In this document: piece after piece, positions 6,698 through 18,896 of the stretch
Position numbering within the stretch: position 1 is the stretch's first letter
How the letters are laid out: each line of letters opens with the position of its first letter
Source: Sphingobium soli
Lineage (GTDB): Bacteria; Pseudomonadota; Alphaproteobacteria; Sphingomonadales; Sphingomonadaceae
NCBI RefSeq assembly: GCF_020782245.1
Contig: NZ_JAJGNP010000002.1
Span: forward strand, 1-64,000
DNA length: 64,000 bases
Direction: 5' to 3'
Notes under the pieces: generated by a model
The model's database searches: none
What the model was told of the DNA's origin: nothing
What the model saw: only the letters and a program-made list of their open reading frames with translations
Made by a program: the position numbers and the translations under genes

Positions 6698-8191
6698 ATG
6701 ACAGGCAAGCGCACCTATAAACGGCACCATGCCGCAGCTGCCCTGCTGTTGCTGTCTTCCGCCATCAGCCTGCCCGTGCATGCCGAAACGCTGCAGGGTG
6801 CGCTGGCGAAGGCCTATGCGTCGAACCCGACGCTGACCGGCGCGCGCGCGGGGCAGCGCGCGACCGACGAAAATGTGCCGATCCAAAAGGCCAATGGTCG
6901 ACCGGCCGCCGACATTCAGGGCAGCTATAGCGAAAGCATCCTCAAGCCCACGATCAGCTTCACCTCGCCCCAGCGCACGCTGAACGCCCAGGCATCCCTG
7001 AGCGTGCCGATCTATTCGGGCGGGTCCGTACGCAACAGCGTCAAGGCCGCCGAAGTGCGGGTGGAGGCGGGGCAGGCGGGCCTGCGCGGCACCGAAGCCA
7101 GCATTTTTTCGCAAACCGTCGCGGCCTATATGGACGTGATCCGCGACAGCGCGATCGTGTCGCTCAATCAGGCCAATGTGAATGTGCTGGAGGTCAATCT
7201 TCAGGCGACCAACGACCGGTTCGAGGTCGGCGACCTGACGCGCACTGACGTCGCCCAGTCCGAATCGCGGCTGGCGCTGGCCCGGTCCGACCTGCAGACG
7301 GCGCAGGCCAACCTCATCACCAGCCGCGAAAATTACATCGCGCTGGTGGGGGAAGCGCCCGATGCGCTGGAGCCGCCGCCGCAGCTTCCCGGCCTGCCGG
7401 CCGATCCGTCGATCGCGGTGCGCGTCGCGCTCAATGACAATCCCGACATATTGGCGGCCAAGAAGCAGCGCGATGCGCGGCGTTATGACGTGAAGGCGGC
7501 GCGCGGCACCGTGCTGCCGACCATCTCCGCCTTCACCCAGGCGGGTTATACCAACTATCTCCATACGCTCGGTGGCACGGCGCTCGACGCCGACGGCAAC
7601 AGCATCGAAGGGCCGCAGGTCAACAAGCAGGCCGCCGCCGGCGTCCAACTGACGATCCCGCTCTATCAGGGTGGACGACCCGCCGCGCAGGTGCGGCAGA
7701 ATCAGGCGCTCGAATCGCAGGCGATCGAGCAGGAGATTGAAACCGAACGCAACGTCATCGCGCAGACGCGTGCGGCCTATGCCAGCTGGCAGGCGTCGCT
7801 CCAGACGATCCAGTCCAGCCGCAAGGCGGTGGACGCCACGGGCTTGTCGCTGGAAGGCGTGCGGGCGGAAAATTCGGTGGGCAGCCGCACCATCCTCGAC
7901 ATCCTCAATGCCGAGCAGGAAGCGCTGATCGCCCGGGTCGAACTGGTGTCGGCGCAGCGCAACGCCTATGTCGCCGGCTTCACGCTGCTCGCCGCGATGG
8001 GGCACGCCGAAGCGAAGGATTTGGGACTGGAAAGCGGCACGCTCTATGATCCGATGGTCAATTATGACCGGGTAGAAGGCAAATGGTTCGACTGGGACTG
8101 GGGCGCCGCGCCCGCGCCAGTGGCGACGCGGACCGTTGACACGCCCGCGCAGGATGCCAAAGTCGATCCCGCGACGGCCCGCCAGCCTTAA
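6698..8191 (+). CDS. tolC: TolC-family outer membrane efflux protein
   Basis: 497 aa with an N-terminal signal peptide (positively charged start, hydrophobic stretch, cleavage probably after VHA near residue 29). The protein repeats the outer-membrane-efflux fold twice: each half has long alpha-helical segments, seen as heptad-rich stretches such as YDVKAARGTVLP and the NSVGSRTILDILNAEQE block near residue 395, which is a signature of TolC. It forms the trimeric outer-membrane tunnel used by type I secretion and RND-type exporters. The ribosome site GGGGGAG is just before the ATG, and the 20-bp gap from pcm implies co-transcription. Confidence 0.92.
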   Translation: MTGKRTYKRHHAAAALLLLSSAISLPVHAETLQGALAKAYASNPTLTGARAGQRATDENVPIQKANGRPAADIQGSYSESILKPTISFTSPQRTLNAQASLSVPIYSGGSVRNSVKAAEVRVEAGQAGLRGTEASIFSQTVAAYMDVIRDSAIVSLNQANVNVLEVNLQATNDRFEVGDLTRTDVAQSESRLALARSDLQTAQANLITSRENYIALVGEAPDALEPPPQLPGLPADPSIAVRVALNDNPDILAAKKQRDARRYDVKAARGTVLPTISAFTQAGYTNYLHTLGGTALDADGNSIEGPQVNKQAAAGVQLTIPLYQGGRPAAQVRQNQALESQAIEQEIETERNVIAQTRAAYASWQASLQTIQSSRKAVDATGLSLEGVRAENSVGSRTILDILNAEQEALIARVELVSAQRNAYVAGFTLLAAMGHAEAKDLGLESGTLYDPMVNYDRVEGKWFDWDWGAAPAPVATRTVDTPAQDAKVDPATARQP

Positions 8192-8262
8192 CCGCTTGTT
8201 AACCGGATCAGGTAATTCTAAGGCGGTATCGCTGCGCAATGGATTTTGGACGGGGACTATCC

Positions 8263-8733
8263 ATGGGTGACATGACCAAGGAACCCTCGATGGAAGAGAT
8301 ACTCTCGTCCATCAAGCGGATCATCGCCGAGGAAGGCGAGGAAGCGGTGCAGGCCGCGCCCCGCCGCACCCGCGCCGATAGCGCCCGGGCGGCGTCCGTG
8401 CCGGTCGCGCCAGCGATCGAAGAAGTGCTGGAATTGACCGATGAGGTCGCGGAGGAGGAAGTGATGCCCGCTCCCAAAGCTGCTGCCACCAAGCCGTCCG
8501 ATCCGAAAGGCGAGGATACGATCCTGTCGGTCGAAAGCGAGGTGGCCGCGCGCCATTCGCTTTCCGCGCTGTCCTCCATGCTGGTCGCGCCGCGCGATGG
8601 CGAGGAAAACACGCTGGACGGCCTCGTCCGCTCCATGCTGCGACCGATGCTCAAGGAATGGCTCGATGCACGCCTTCCCGCGCTGGTCGAGGATATGGTG
8701 GCCAAGGAAATCGCGCGCATCACCAGCCGCTAA
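8263..8733 (+). CDS. popZ: PopZ-like polar organising protein (DUF2497)
   Basis: 156 aa from the ATG at 8263; an upstream in-frame ATG at 8239 has no ribosome site, whereas GGGGA precedes 8263. The N-terminal helix MTKEPSMEEILSSIKRIIAE is the conserved PopZ/DUF2497 motif, the middle is a long acidic, Pro- and Ala-rich linker, and the C-terminal 45 residues (LRPMLKEWLDARLPALVEDM) form the conserved oligomerisation helices. In Caulobacter PopZ builds a polar network that tethers the chromosome centromere. The position between tolC and valS fits the gene order in related bacteria. Confidence 0.88.
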   Translation: MGDMTKEPSMEEILSSIKRIIAEEGEEAVQAAPRRTRADSARAASVPVAPAIEEVLELTDEVAEEEVMPAPKAAATKPSDPKGEDTILSVESEVAARHSLSALSSMLVAPRDGEENTLDGLVRSMLRPMLKEWLDARLPALVEDMVAKEIARITSR

Positions 8734-8838
8734 GGCCGGTCTTGCGGCCGCTGACGCAGCGGCCTAGACCCCTGTCATCCTGACGGCGCACGGGCCTTGC
8801 GGCCTTAACCGTCGTCTGCACGACATGGGGACATATGC

Positions 8839-10866
8839 ATGAAGACTTTGCTGCTTGCAGGGATCGGCGCGATGGCGCTGGCCTGCGCGCCCGCGCTGGC
8901 CCGGCCGTTCACGCCCGCCGACATGGTGAGCCTTGACCGGATCGGCGCGCCGGCGGTGTCGCCGGACGGCAAATGGCTGGCCTATCAGCTGCGCAGCACC
9001 GACCTGGCCGCCAATCGCGGGCGCACGGACCTTTATCTGCTTGCCATCGATCGGCCAGGCCAGACGCCGCGCAAGATCGCTTCGGTGGCGGACAAGAATG
9101 AAGCCTCGCCCGTCTTTTCGCCCGACGGGTCGGCGCTCTACTTTCAGTCGGACGCCAGCGGCGACGATCAGCTCTGGCGCGTGGCGCTGAGCGGCGGTGA
9201 TCCGGTTCAGATCAGCAAGGCCCCCGGCGGCATTTCCGGTTTCCTGCTCAGCCCCGATGGCATGAAGGTCGCGCTATGGGCCGACCGGCCGGTGGGCGCG
9301 AAGACGCTGGACGATGTGAAGCCCGACGCGCCGGCGGATGCGGGCAGCGGCCGCGTTTACGAGCAACTGTTCGTGCGCCATTGGGATACATGGTCGGATG
9401 GCCAGCGGTCCCAAATCTTCGTCATGCCGGTTGCGGGCGGCCCCGCCATTTCGGTGATGGGCGGCTTGGTCGGCGACAGCCCGTCAAAGCCCTTTGGCGG
9501 CGCGGAAGAGATCGCCTGGAGCAGGGACGGCAAAACCCTGTTCTTCGCCTTGCGGGAGGCGGGACGGATCGAGCCGCTGTCGACCAATCTCGACATTTTC
9601 TCCACCCCCGCCGATGGCAGCGCGGCGCCGACCAACCTGACCGACGCCAATGACGCGACCGACACGATGCCGACGGTGTCGCCCGATGGCCAATGGCTGG
9701 CATATGCCGCGATGAAGCGGCCGGGTTACGAAGCGGACCGGCTGGTGCTGACGCTGCGTAATATCGCGACCGGCGAAACGCGCGCGCTGACCGAAGGATG
9801 GGACCGGTCGGTCGGGTCGATCGCCTGGACGGCGGATGGCAAGTCGCTGTTGGTGACGGCCAATGACGTGCTCGACAATCCGGTGTTCCGGGTCGATGCC
9901 ACGTCGGGCAAGGTGACGCGCCTGACCGGCAAGGGCCATGCCGGCAGCGTCATTCCCTTGCCGCAGGGCGGGTTCGTCTATGCGCTCGACAGCATCCAGT
10001 CGCCCGCTGATTTCTGGAAGATGCCGGCCAGGGGCAAGCCGGTGCGCCTGACCCAGGTCAATGCCGACAAGCTGGCGGGCGTCGACGATGTGTCGGTCGA
10101 ACGCTACAGCTTCAAGGGCGCCAATGGCGACACCGTCTGGGGGCAGATCGTCAAGCCCAGGGGCGTGACCGGCAAATTGCCCGTCGCCTTCCTGGTCCAT
10201 GGCGGGCCGCAGGGCAGCTTCAACGACAGCTGGTCCTATCGCTGGAATCCCAAGGCTTTCGCCGCCCATGGCTACGCCGCGGTGATCGTCGATTTTCACG
10301 GCTCCACCGGCTATGGCCAGGCCTTTACCGACAGCATCAACAAGGATTGGGGCGGCAAGCCGCTGGAAGACCTGAAACTGGGCCTGGCCGCCGCCGCGGC
10401 GCAGGATGCGCAGGTCGATGCCGGCAATGCCTGCGCGCTCGGCGCCAGCTATGGCGGCTATATGATGAACTGGATCGCGGGGCAGTGGCCCGATGGGTTC
10501 AAATGCCTGGTCCAGCATGACGGCGTGTTCGATGCGCGGGCCATGGCCTATGAAACCGAGGAGCTTTGGTTCGACGAATGGGAACATGGCGGCCCTTATT
10601 TTGAGGTGCCGCAGGAGTTCGAGAAATGGAACCCGGTCAACCATGTCGCGCAATGGAAGACGCCGATGCTGGTGGTGACGGGGGAAAAGGATTTCCGCAT
10701 TCCCTATACTCAGGGGCTGGCCGCCTTCACCGCATTGCAACGGCGGGACATCCCATCGAAACTGCTGGTTTTCCCCGATGAAAATCACTGGGTGCTCAAG
10801 CCCAAAAACTCGCTGCAATGGTATGGCGAGGCGCTGGGCTGGCTCGACAAGTGGACGGCGAAATAG
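8839..10866 (+). CDS. S9-family prolyl oligopeptidase-like serine peptidase, exported
   Basis: 675 aa with a signal peptide ending near ALA (residue 21). The first two thirds are WD40-like/TolB-type beta-propeller repeats, seen as recurring SPDGKW and SPDGQW motifs. The C-terminal alpha/beta hydrolase domain carries HGGPQGSF (oxyanion region), nucleophile S537 in GASYGGYM, D618 in GEKDFRIP and H650 in DENHWV. Relatives are acylaminoacyl- or dipeptidyl-peptidases acting on short peptides; the substrate is not predictable here. It lies alone with its own GGGG ribosome site, between popZ and the NnrU-like gene. Confidence 0.92.
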   Translation: MKTLLLAGIGAMALACAPALARPFTPADMVSLDRIGAPAVSPDGKWLAYQLRSTDLAANRGRTDLYLLAIDRPGQTPRKIASVADKNEASPVFSPDGSALYFQSDASGDDQLWRVALSGGDPVQISKAPGGISGFLLSPDGMKVALWADRPVGAKTLDDVKPDAPADAGSGRVYEQLFVRHWDTWSDGQRSQIFVMPVAGGPAISVMGGLVGDSPSKPFGGAEEIAWSRDGKTLFFALREAGRIEPLSTNLDIFSTPADGSAAPTNLTDANDATDTMPTVSPDGQWLAYAAMKRPGYEADRLVLTLRNIATGETRALTEGWDRSVGSIAWTADGKSLLVTANDVLDNPVFRVDATSGKVTRLTGKGHAGSVIPLPQGGFVYALDSIQSPADFWKMPARGKPVRLTQVNADKLAGVDDVSVERYSFKGANGDTVWGQIVKPRGVTGKLPVAFLVHGGPQGSFNDSWSYRWNPKAFAAHGYAAVIVDFHGSTGYGQAFTDSINKDWGGKPLEDLKLGLAAAAAQDAQVDAGNACALGASYGGYMMNWIAGQWPDGFKCLVQHDGVFDARAMAYETEELWFDEWEHGGPYFEVPQEFEKWNPVNHVAQWKTPMLVVTGEKDFRIPYTQGLAAFTALQRRDIPSKLLVFPDENHWVLKPKNSLQWYGEALGWLDKWTAK

Positions 10867-10918
10867 ACAGCAGCGCGGGCTGTGATAGACTGGCCGCTTC
10901 CTTGGGTAGGGGGCGGCC

Positions 10919-11605
10919 ATGTTGATGGTGATGAGTGCGGCGATTGCCTTTGTCGGCACGCATTTCCTTTTGTCCCACCCCTTGCGCGCGCCGCTGGTCG
11001 CGCGGGTGGGGGAGAAGGGGTTTCTGGGGCTCTATTCGCTGGTGGCCTTCGCGACCCTCGGGTGGTTGGTCATGGCGTATCGTTCCGCATCCGTAACGGA
11101 AATGCTCTGGCCGGTTGGCGATGGCCTGTGGGCGCTGGCGACGATCATCATGTTGGTGGCGTCGGTCCTTCTAATGGGATCGCTGGTCGGCAATCCGGCA
11201 ATGCCCGACCCGGACGGCGCGGTGCGCGTGCCGGCGCAGGCGAAGGGCGTATTCGCGGTGACGCGTCATCCCATGCTCTGGTCCTTCGCGCTGTGGGGGA
11301 TTTGCCATATTCTGGTCTATCCGGTCGCCAAGAATATCATCGTCGCGCTCGCCATCCTGATCCTGTCGCTGGTCGGCGCGGCATTGCAGGACCGGAAAAA
11401 GGAACGGCTGCAACCGGCGCAATGGCGGGAATGGGAGGCGAAAACCAGCTACTGGCCGTTCGCCGCCATCGTGGCGGGACGGGCGCGGTTCGGGCGGTTC
11501 GGCGCGCATGCGTTGGCGGGCGGTGTGGTCGTGTGGCTGGCCGCGACCTGGGCGCATATGCCGCTTGCGGGCTGGGCGGCGGGCATCTGGCGCTGGATCG
11601 GCTGA
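10919..11605 (+). CDS. NnrU-like integral membrane protein
   Basis: 228 aa with about six hydrophobic segments. The N-terminal FVGTHFLLSHPLRAPLVARVG and the central VTRHPMLWSFALWG with LQDRKKERL are typical of the NnrU family. NnrU was named for a role linked to nitric oxide or nitrite reduction in denitrifiers, but most family members, including those with no denitrification genes nearby as here, have unknown function and distant similarity to isoprenylcysteine methyltransferases. GGGGG precedes the ATG. The gene lies 52 bp after the S9 peptidase and just upstream of valS. Confidence 0.82.
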   Translation: MLMVMSAAIAFVGTHFLLSHPLRAPLVARVGEKGFLGLYSLVAFATLGWLVMAYRSASVTEMLWPVGDGLWALATIIMLVASVLLMGSLVGNPAMPDPDGAVRVPAQAKGVFAVTRHPMLWSFALWGICHILVYPVAKNIIVALAILILSLVGAALQDRKKERLQPAQWREWEAKTSYWPFAAIVAGRARFGRFGAHALAGGVVVWLAATWAHMPLAGWAAGIWRWIG

Positions 11606-11650
11606 TAGTTTCGCTGGAATGGAGCGGGCAGGGCCTTTAAGGGCGCTGTC

Positions 11651-14350
<2,700 letters not shown>

Positions 14351-14365
14351 GCACGCGCCTATGAC

Positions 14366-14442
14366 CCGTTCGGGCTGAGCTTGTCGAAGCCTCTTTCTTC
14401 CTTGATAGAAGAATGGCCCTTCGACAGGCTCAGGGCGAACGG
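14366..14442. repeat. Palindromic intergenic repeat (REP-like) after valS
   Basis: CCGTTCGGGCTGAGCTTGTC at the left edge is answered by GACAGGCTCAGGGCGAACGG at the right edge, giving long imperfect hairpin arms round a central 27-bp loop. This palindrome type is common between genes of sphingomonads. It lies at the end of valS and may also stop transcription. Confidence 0.8.
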
Positions 14443-14493
14443 AGGCGGCCATGGTCCGCCTCCTCATCCAGCCTGTGCGGGGAGATGCAGACA

Positions 14494-15945
14494 ATGGCGA
14501 CAGGCAAACCAGACCGCAAAGACCTGACGCAGGGGGCGATCGGATCGACGCTGCTGCTCTTTGCCATGCCGACGCTGGCGTCCAACATCCTCCAGTCCTT
14601 GAATGGTTCGATCAACGCCATCTGGGTCGGGCGCTTTCTGGGCGCGCAGGCGCTGGCGGCGACCGCCAACGCCAATATCATCATGTTCCTCATGTTTTCC
14701 GTCGTGTTCGGGTTCGGCATGGCGTCGACCGTGGTGGTCGCCCAGTCGGTCGGCGCGAAGGATATCGATGCGGCGCGCCGCGCCTTCGGCACCGCCGTCG
14801 GCTTCTGTTCGATGCTGGGGCTGGGCGTCGCCATCGCCGGCTGGATCGGCGCACCCGCGCTGCTGCGCCTGCTCGCGACCCCGCAGGAGGCGTTCGACCT
14901 GGCGCTCGTTTATCTGCGCGTTATTTTCTTCGCCATGCCCGCGACCTTGCTGGTCGTCATGATCATGATGGGCCTGCGCGGCGCGGGCGACGCGCGCACC
15001 CCGCTCATCTTCATGATCGTCAGCGTCGCCATCGACCTGGTGCTCAATCCCGTACTGATCCTGGGGCTGGGGCCGGTCCCGGCTTTCGGGATTGCGGGGT
15101 CAGCGGCAGCGACGGCGGCGGCCGGGTTCATCAGCCTGATCGGCGTCGTCGCCTTCATCTATGCCAAGGACATGCCGCTGCGGCTGCGCGGGGCCGAACT
15201 GCGCTACCTCTGGCCCGCAGCAGACCAGATGCGCGTGCTGCTGGGCAAGGGGCTGCCGATGGGGTTGCAGATGATCGTCATGTCGCTCTCTGGCCTGGTG
15301 ATGATCGGCCTCGTCAACCGGGAAGGGTTGCTGGTGACGGCCGCCTATGGCGCGGCCCAGCAGATCTGGACCTATCTTCAAATGCCCGCGATGGCCATGG
15401 GCGCGGCGGTCAGCGCGATGGCGGCGCAGAATATCGGCGCGGCGCGGTGGGACCGGATCAGCCGCATCACCGGCTATGGCCTGGGCTATCTGCTGGCCGT
15501 GACCAGTGCGATGGTGGCGGTGATCCTGCTGTTCCACGAACCACTGCTGGCGCTGTTCCTGGGCAATAATCAGGCAGCGATTGAGGCGGCCTGGACGATG
15601 CAGCTGCTCGCCAGCTGGAGCTTCATCTTCTTTGGCTGCACCATGATCCTGTTCGGGGTCATGCGCGCCAATGGCGTGGTGGTCGCGCCGCTGCTGATCC
15701 TTATCTTCACATTGTTCGCGGTGCGGCTGGGCTTTTATTATCTCGCCTATCCGGTGCTGGATGCGAACGCCCTGTGGCTGAGTTTCCCGGCCGGATCGCT
15801 GACCGCGCTGCTGCTCGCGTCGGCGGTGTATCTGCATGGGGGCTGGCGCAAGGCGAAGCTGATGGCGCCGGTCCATGCCGAACAATGCCGCGAAAGCGTG
15901 AACAGCGAAACCGAGCCTGCCGGCCGAATCGCCCCGGTAGGATAA
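14494..15945 (+). CDS. MATE-family multidrug efflux transporter
   Basis: 483 aa from the ATG at 14494, which has GGGGAG nine bases upstream; the longer frame from 14413 begins inside the palindromic repeat. About twelve transmembrane helices are visible as regular hydrophobic stretches. Two halves each begin with a MATE signature: AMPTLASNILQSLNGSINAI with GRFLGAQALAATANA in the first, and KGLPMGLQMIVMSLSGLVMI in the second. Such proteins expel cationic drugs in exchange for sodium or protons. It ends four bases from the end of the HerA-like gene on the other strand. Confidence 0.93.
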   Translation: MATGKPDRKDLTQGAIGSTLLLFAMPTLASNILQSLNGSINAIWVGRFLGAQALAATANANIIMFLMFSVVFGFGMASTVVVAQSVGAKDIDAARRAFGTAVGFCSMLGLGVAIAGWIGAPALLRLLATPQEAFDLALVYLRVIFFAMPATLLVVMIMMGLRGAGDARTPLIFMIVSVAIDLVLNPVLILGLGPVPAFGIAGSAAATAAAGFISLIGVVAFIYAKDMPLRLRGAELRYLWPAADQMRVLLGKGLPMGLQMIVMSLSGLVMIGLVNREGLLVTAAYGAAQQIWTYLQMPAMAMGAAVSAMAAQNIGAARWDRISRITGYGLGYLLAVTSAMVAVILLFHEPLLALFLGNNQAAIEAAWTMQLLASWSFIFFGCTMILFGVMRANGVVVAPLLILIFTLFAVRLGFYYLAYPVLDANALWLSFPAGSLTALLLASAVYLHGGWRKAKLMAPVHAEQCRESVNSETEPAGRIAPVG

Positions 15946-15949
15946 GGTG

Positions 15950-17596
15950 TCAGCGCCCCTGGCTGCGCCAGCGGGTGATGGTGCGCGCCAGAATATCAGC
16001 CTCGCCGCCCGATTGCCGCCACAGATCGGTAAAGCTGGGATCATTGGATGCCGGGCGGCGCTGCGGCTCCAGATTGTCGAGCGCGACGCGGATCGGCACC
16101 GCGACGCCTTCGCCGCAGATGATCGCCTCGCGGTTGCGCAGCGCAGGAATGGTATCCAGGAAGCCGCGCGCGCCTTCGGGCATCGCCGCCTTCACGAACG
16201 CCTGGTCGCGATCATTGTTGAGTCGCATGGCGATGATGGTGCCGCATTGCGACAGCACGCCTTCGGCCAGATCGGATGGTCGCTGGGTGATGAGGCCCAG
16301 CGACACGCCATATTTGCGGCCTTCCTTGGCGATCCGCTCCAATATCTTGCGCACGGCCTGACCCGATCCGCTGGTGGAGGAGGGGATGTAGCGATGCGCT
16401 TCCTCGCACACCAGCAGGATCGGCCGCTGCGGTTCGTCCCGCGCCCAGATGGCATAGTCGAACACCAGCCGCGACAGCACCGACACAACGGTCGAGGTGA
16501 TGTCGGATGGCATGGCCGACACATCGATGATGGAAATGGGCTTGCCATCGGAGGGCAGGCGGAAAATCTTGGCAATGAACTGCTGCATCGTGTCCGCGAC
16601 CAGCATGCCCGAAAACATGAAGCTGTAGCGCGGATCGGCCTTGATCTCGTCGATCTTGGTCTTGAGCCGCATATAGGGCAGCGCGCCCGTGCCCTTGTCC
16701 AGCTTTCCCATCTCGTTCTGAAGGATGGTGGTGAGGTCGGACAGAAGATAAGGGACCGGCGAATCGACCGTCAGCCGACCGATGCTTTCGGCCAGCCGGT
16801 TCTTCGATCGCGCGGCGAGCAGGCATTTGGCCAGGATGTCGCTGTCGACCGTGCGGTCGGCCCCCTGCGAGGTCACGAACACCTCGCAATGCTCCTCGAA
16901 ATTCATCAGCCAATAGGGCAGGGCCAGGTTGCTGACGTCATAGACCGCACCATTCTGCGCGAAGGCAGCGCCATATTCGCCATGGGGATCGATCATGACG
17001 ATATGCCCCTGGGGCGACAGGTCGCAGATGCGATGCAGGATCAGCGCCGCGCTGGTCGACTTGCCGGTGCCGGTCGAGCCCAGCAGCGCAAAATGCTTGC
17101 CCAGCATCGAATCGACATAGAGCGCCGCGCGCGTTTCGCTGGTCGGGTAGACGGTGCCGATTTCGACATTGGCGCGGTCATCGGCGGCGTAGATTTGTTG
17201 CATGTCGGCGCTCGACACCGGGAAGATGTCGGTGCCGGGCGTGGGATAGCGGGTGACGCCGCGCCGGAAATGATGGATGCGGCCGGTCGCCGACTCCTCA
17301 TCGCCTTCACCCAGAAAATCAATGTCCGCTATGACGCTGTGCGTCGCCTGATCCAGCGCCATGGTGCGCACGCTGGCGATGAGCCAGCAGCCGCCGACCC
17401 GCATCTTGACCTGGCTGCCGACCTGTCCCGCCATCGCGACGCAGGGATCGGCGTCCTGGCCCAATATCCCCAGGCGCTGCGCGTCGATCAGCACTTTGGA
17501 ACTGGACCCGGCAATCTGGAAGATCATGCCCATGGAATGCGGATGATCCGGCGTGGACGACGCGGCAAAATTCTGGGCGTCCGACATGTAGGACAT
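15950..17596 (-). CDS. HerA-like DNA-translocating ATPase
   Basis: 548 aa from ATG 17596, preceded by AAGGAA; the frame extends 13 codons further but without support. An N-terminal HAS-barrel-like domain (about 20-140) precedes a RecA-fold ATPase with Walker A GSTGTGKST near residues 163-171, Walker B VMIDPHGEYG, and a C-terminal arginine-rich helix (SGSGQAVRKILERIAKEGRKYGVSLGLITQRPSD, quoted here only as its first and last parts matter: RKYG and TQRPSDL). HerA proteins are hexameric pumps, in archaea paired with the NurA nuclease for DNA-end resection. No nuclease gene lies beside it, so the partner is unknown. Confidence 0.85.
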   Translation of the reverse strand: MSYMSDAQNFAASSTPDHPHSMGMIFQIAGSSSKVLIDAQRLGILGQDADPCVAMAGQVGSQVKMRVGGCWLIASVRTMALDQATHSVIADIDFLGEGDEESATGRIHHFRRGVTRYPTPGTDIFPVSSADMQQIYAADDRANVEIGTVYPTSETRAALYVDSMLGKHFALLGSTGTGKSTSAALILHRICDLSPQGHIVMIDPHGEYGAAFAQNGAVYDVSNLALPYWLMNFEEHCEVFVTSQGADRTVDSDILAKCLLAARSKNRLAESIGRLTVDSPVPYLLSDLTTILQNEMGKLDKGTGALPYMRLKTKIDEIKADPRYSFMFSGMLVADTMQQFIAKIFRLPSDGKPISIIDVSAMPSDITSTVVSVLSRLVFDYAIWARDEPQRPILLVCEEAHRYIPSSTSGSGQAVRKILERIAKEGRKYGVSLGLITQRPSDLAEGVLSQCGTIIAMRLNNDRDQAFVKAAMPEGARGFLDTIPALRNREAIICGEGVAVPIRVALDNLEPQRRPASNDPSFTDLWRQSGGEADILARTITRWRSQGR

Positions 17597-17777
17597 GGTG
17601 CATCCGTTTCCTTGGCGCCGATTGAGACCCGGCAAACATCAAGGCTTTAGAAGGAAGAGGTAAATTTTGGCTTAGCCGCGTCGGTCGTCTGTGATGCCGG
17701 TTGCATGCTAAGGCTGGACAAGGGAACATGGATCAGCTTCAGGCATTTCAAGCGCCAGCTGAACACAGGATGCTTTC

Positions 17778-18896
17778 TTGTCCGAAACGATAGTCGCCGA
17801 CCGCGCACGCCGATCCGACGCCATCGCCATCGCGCGGGTTATCTGCATATTGGGCGTGGTCTATGTCCATGCCTGGACCGGGCTCAACGGCATTGCGCTG
17901 GCGGCTTTGCGGGGCACGGGGCAGGACACGCTGCGCTGGACGCTGATGGAGGTGTTCGGGCGCAGCGCGGTGCCGCTCTTGGGCCTGATTTCGGGCTGGC
18001 TGGTGGCGGGATCGGGCACCTCGCGCGCCTGGACCACCCATGTCGCGCGCAAGGCGCGGACGATCCTGCTGCCGATGGTGCTGTGGAACGCGCTTGCCAT
18101 CCTGTTCGTGTCGGGCGCGGCCTTGCTGTTCCATCTTAAGGCGCCCACGCCCAGTTCGCTGGAATGGGTGGCGCAGGAATTGTTCATCCTGACGCGCAAT
18201 CCCGACATCAATGTCCAGATGCCGTTCCTGCGCGATCTGTTCCTGTGCATGCTCGTCGCGCCCCTGTTGGTGCGGCTGCCTGGCTGGGTGCTGATTCTGA
18301 TCGCACTGGCAGCAGCCGCCGCGCAGGTGGCGGGGCTGGGGCCGCCGGTGCTGATGCGCGCATCGATCCTGTTCTTCTTCGTCATCGGCATATTGGCGCG
18401 CCGGCAGGGGACAGAGCAGGTCGTGGCGCGCATGCCGCTATGGCTCGCGCTGCTGCCCTTCCTCTTGCTGATGATGGTGCAGCTTTACCGGGCCGTGGCC
18501 GTGGGGGATGGCGAATGGACGACGGTGCAGCGCGCAATCGACATGAGCGTGCGGATCGCTGCTGCCGTCGCTTTCTGGCGGATCGCCTGGACACTGGCGG
18601 GATCGGGCGCGCGGGGGCTGCTGCTGCGGATCGAACCCTATATGTTCTTTCTGTTCTGCGCGCATCTGATCCTGATCTGGCTGGGCGGCCCGTTGATCGG
18701 AAAGATCACCGGCGACATGGGATCGCCGCTCTATCCGATTTACCTGATCCTTCAGCCGCTGATCGTGCTGCTCGTCGTCATTGCGGTCGGATCGGCGCTG
18801 CGGCGCGTCGCGCCGCGCGCGGCGGCATTGCTGAGCGGCGGCCGGCTCGGCCCGGCCCGGGTCAGGGATCAACCGGTTCTGGTGCGCGCGCCGTAA
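17778..18896 (+). CDS. Acyltransferase-3 family membrane protein
   Basis: 372 aa with about ten membrane segments. The N-terminal part, [23 protein letters not shown], has the His that acyltransferase-3 proteins use near the end of the first helix, and [16 protein letters not shown] is the second family block. Members add acetyl or other acyl groups to sugars on polysaccharides, lipids or glucans; the acceptor here is unknown. The start is a TTG at 17778 with AGGA seven bases upstream; no ATG in frame lies earlier than residue 56. The 3' end overlaps the convergent oxidoreductase gene by 35 bp. Confidence 0.82.
   Translation: MSETIVADRARRSDAIAIARVICILGVVYVHAWTGLNGIALAALRGTGQDTLRWTLMEVFGRSAVPLLGLISGWLVAGSGTSRAWTTHVARKARTILLPMVLWNALAILFVSGAALLFHLKAPTPSSLEWVAQELFILTRNPDINVQMPFLRDLFLCMLVAPLLVRLPGWVLILIALAAAAAQVAGLGPPVLMRASILFFFVIGILARRQGTEQVVARMPLWLALLPFLLLMMVQLYRAVAVGDGEWTTVQRAIDMSVRIAAAVAFWRIAWTLAGSGARGLLLRIEPYMFFLFCAHLILIWLGGPLIGKITGDMGSPLYPIYLILQPLIVLLVVIAVGSALRRVAPRAAALLSGGRLGPARVRDQPVLVRAP

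Noticed and set aside
6674-8239. Long open frame of 521 codons on the minus strand across tolC
   Set aside because: It is the exact antisense of the TolC gene, has no ribosome site or family resemblance, and such shadows are common in GC-rich DNA.
9484-10959. 491-codon minus-strand frame across the S9 peptidase
   Set aside because: Antisense shadow of a gene with an intact catalytic triad; composition rich in Arg, His and Gln as expected for a shadow.
14413-14493. N-terminal extension of the MATE protein
   Set aside because: This part encodes the palindromic repeat in frame; the ribosome site GGGGAG supports ATG 14494.
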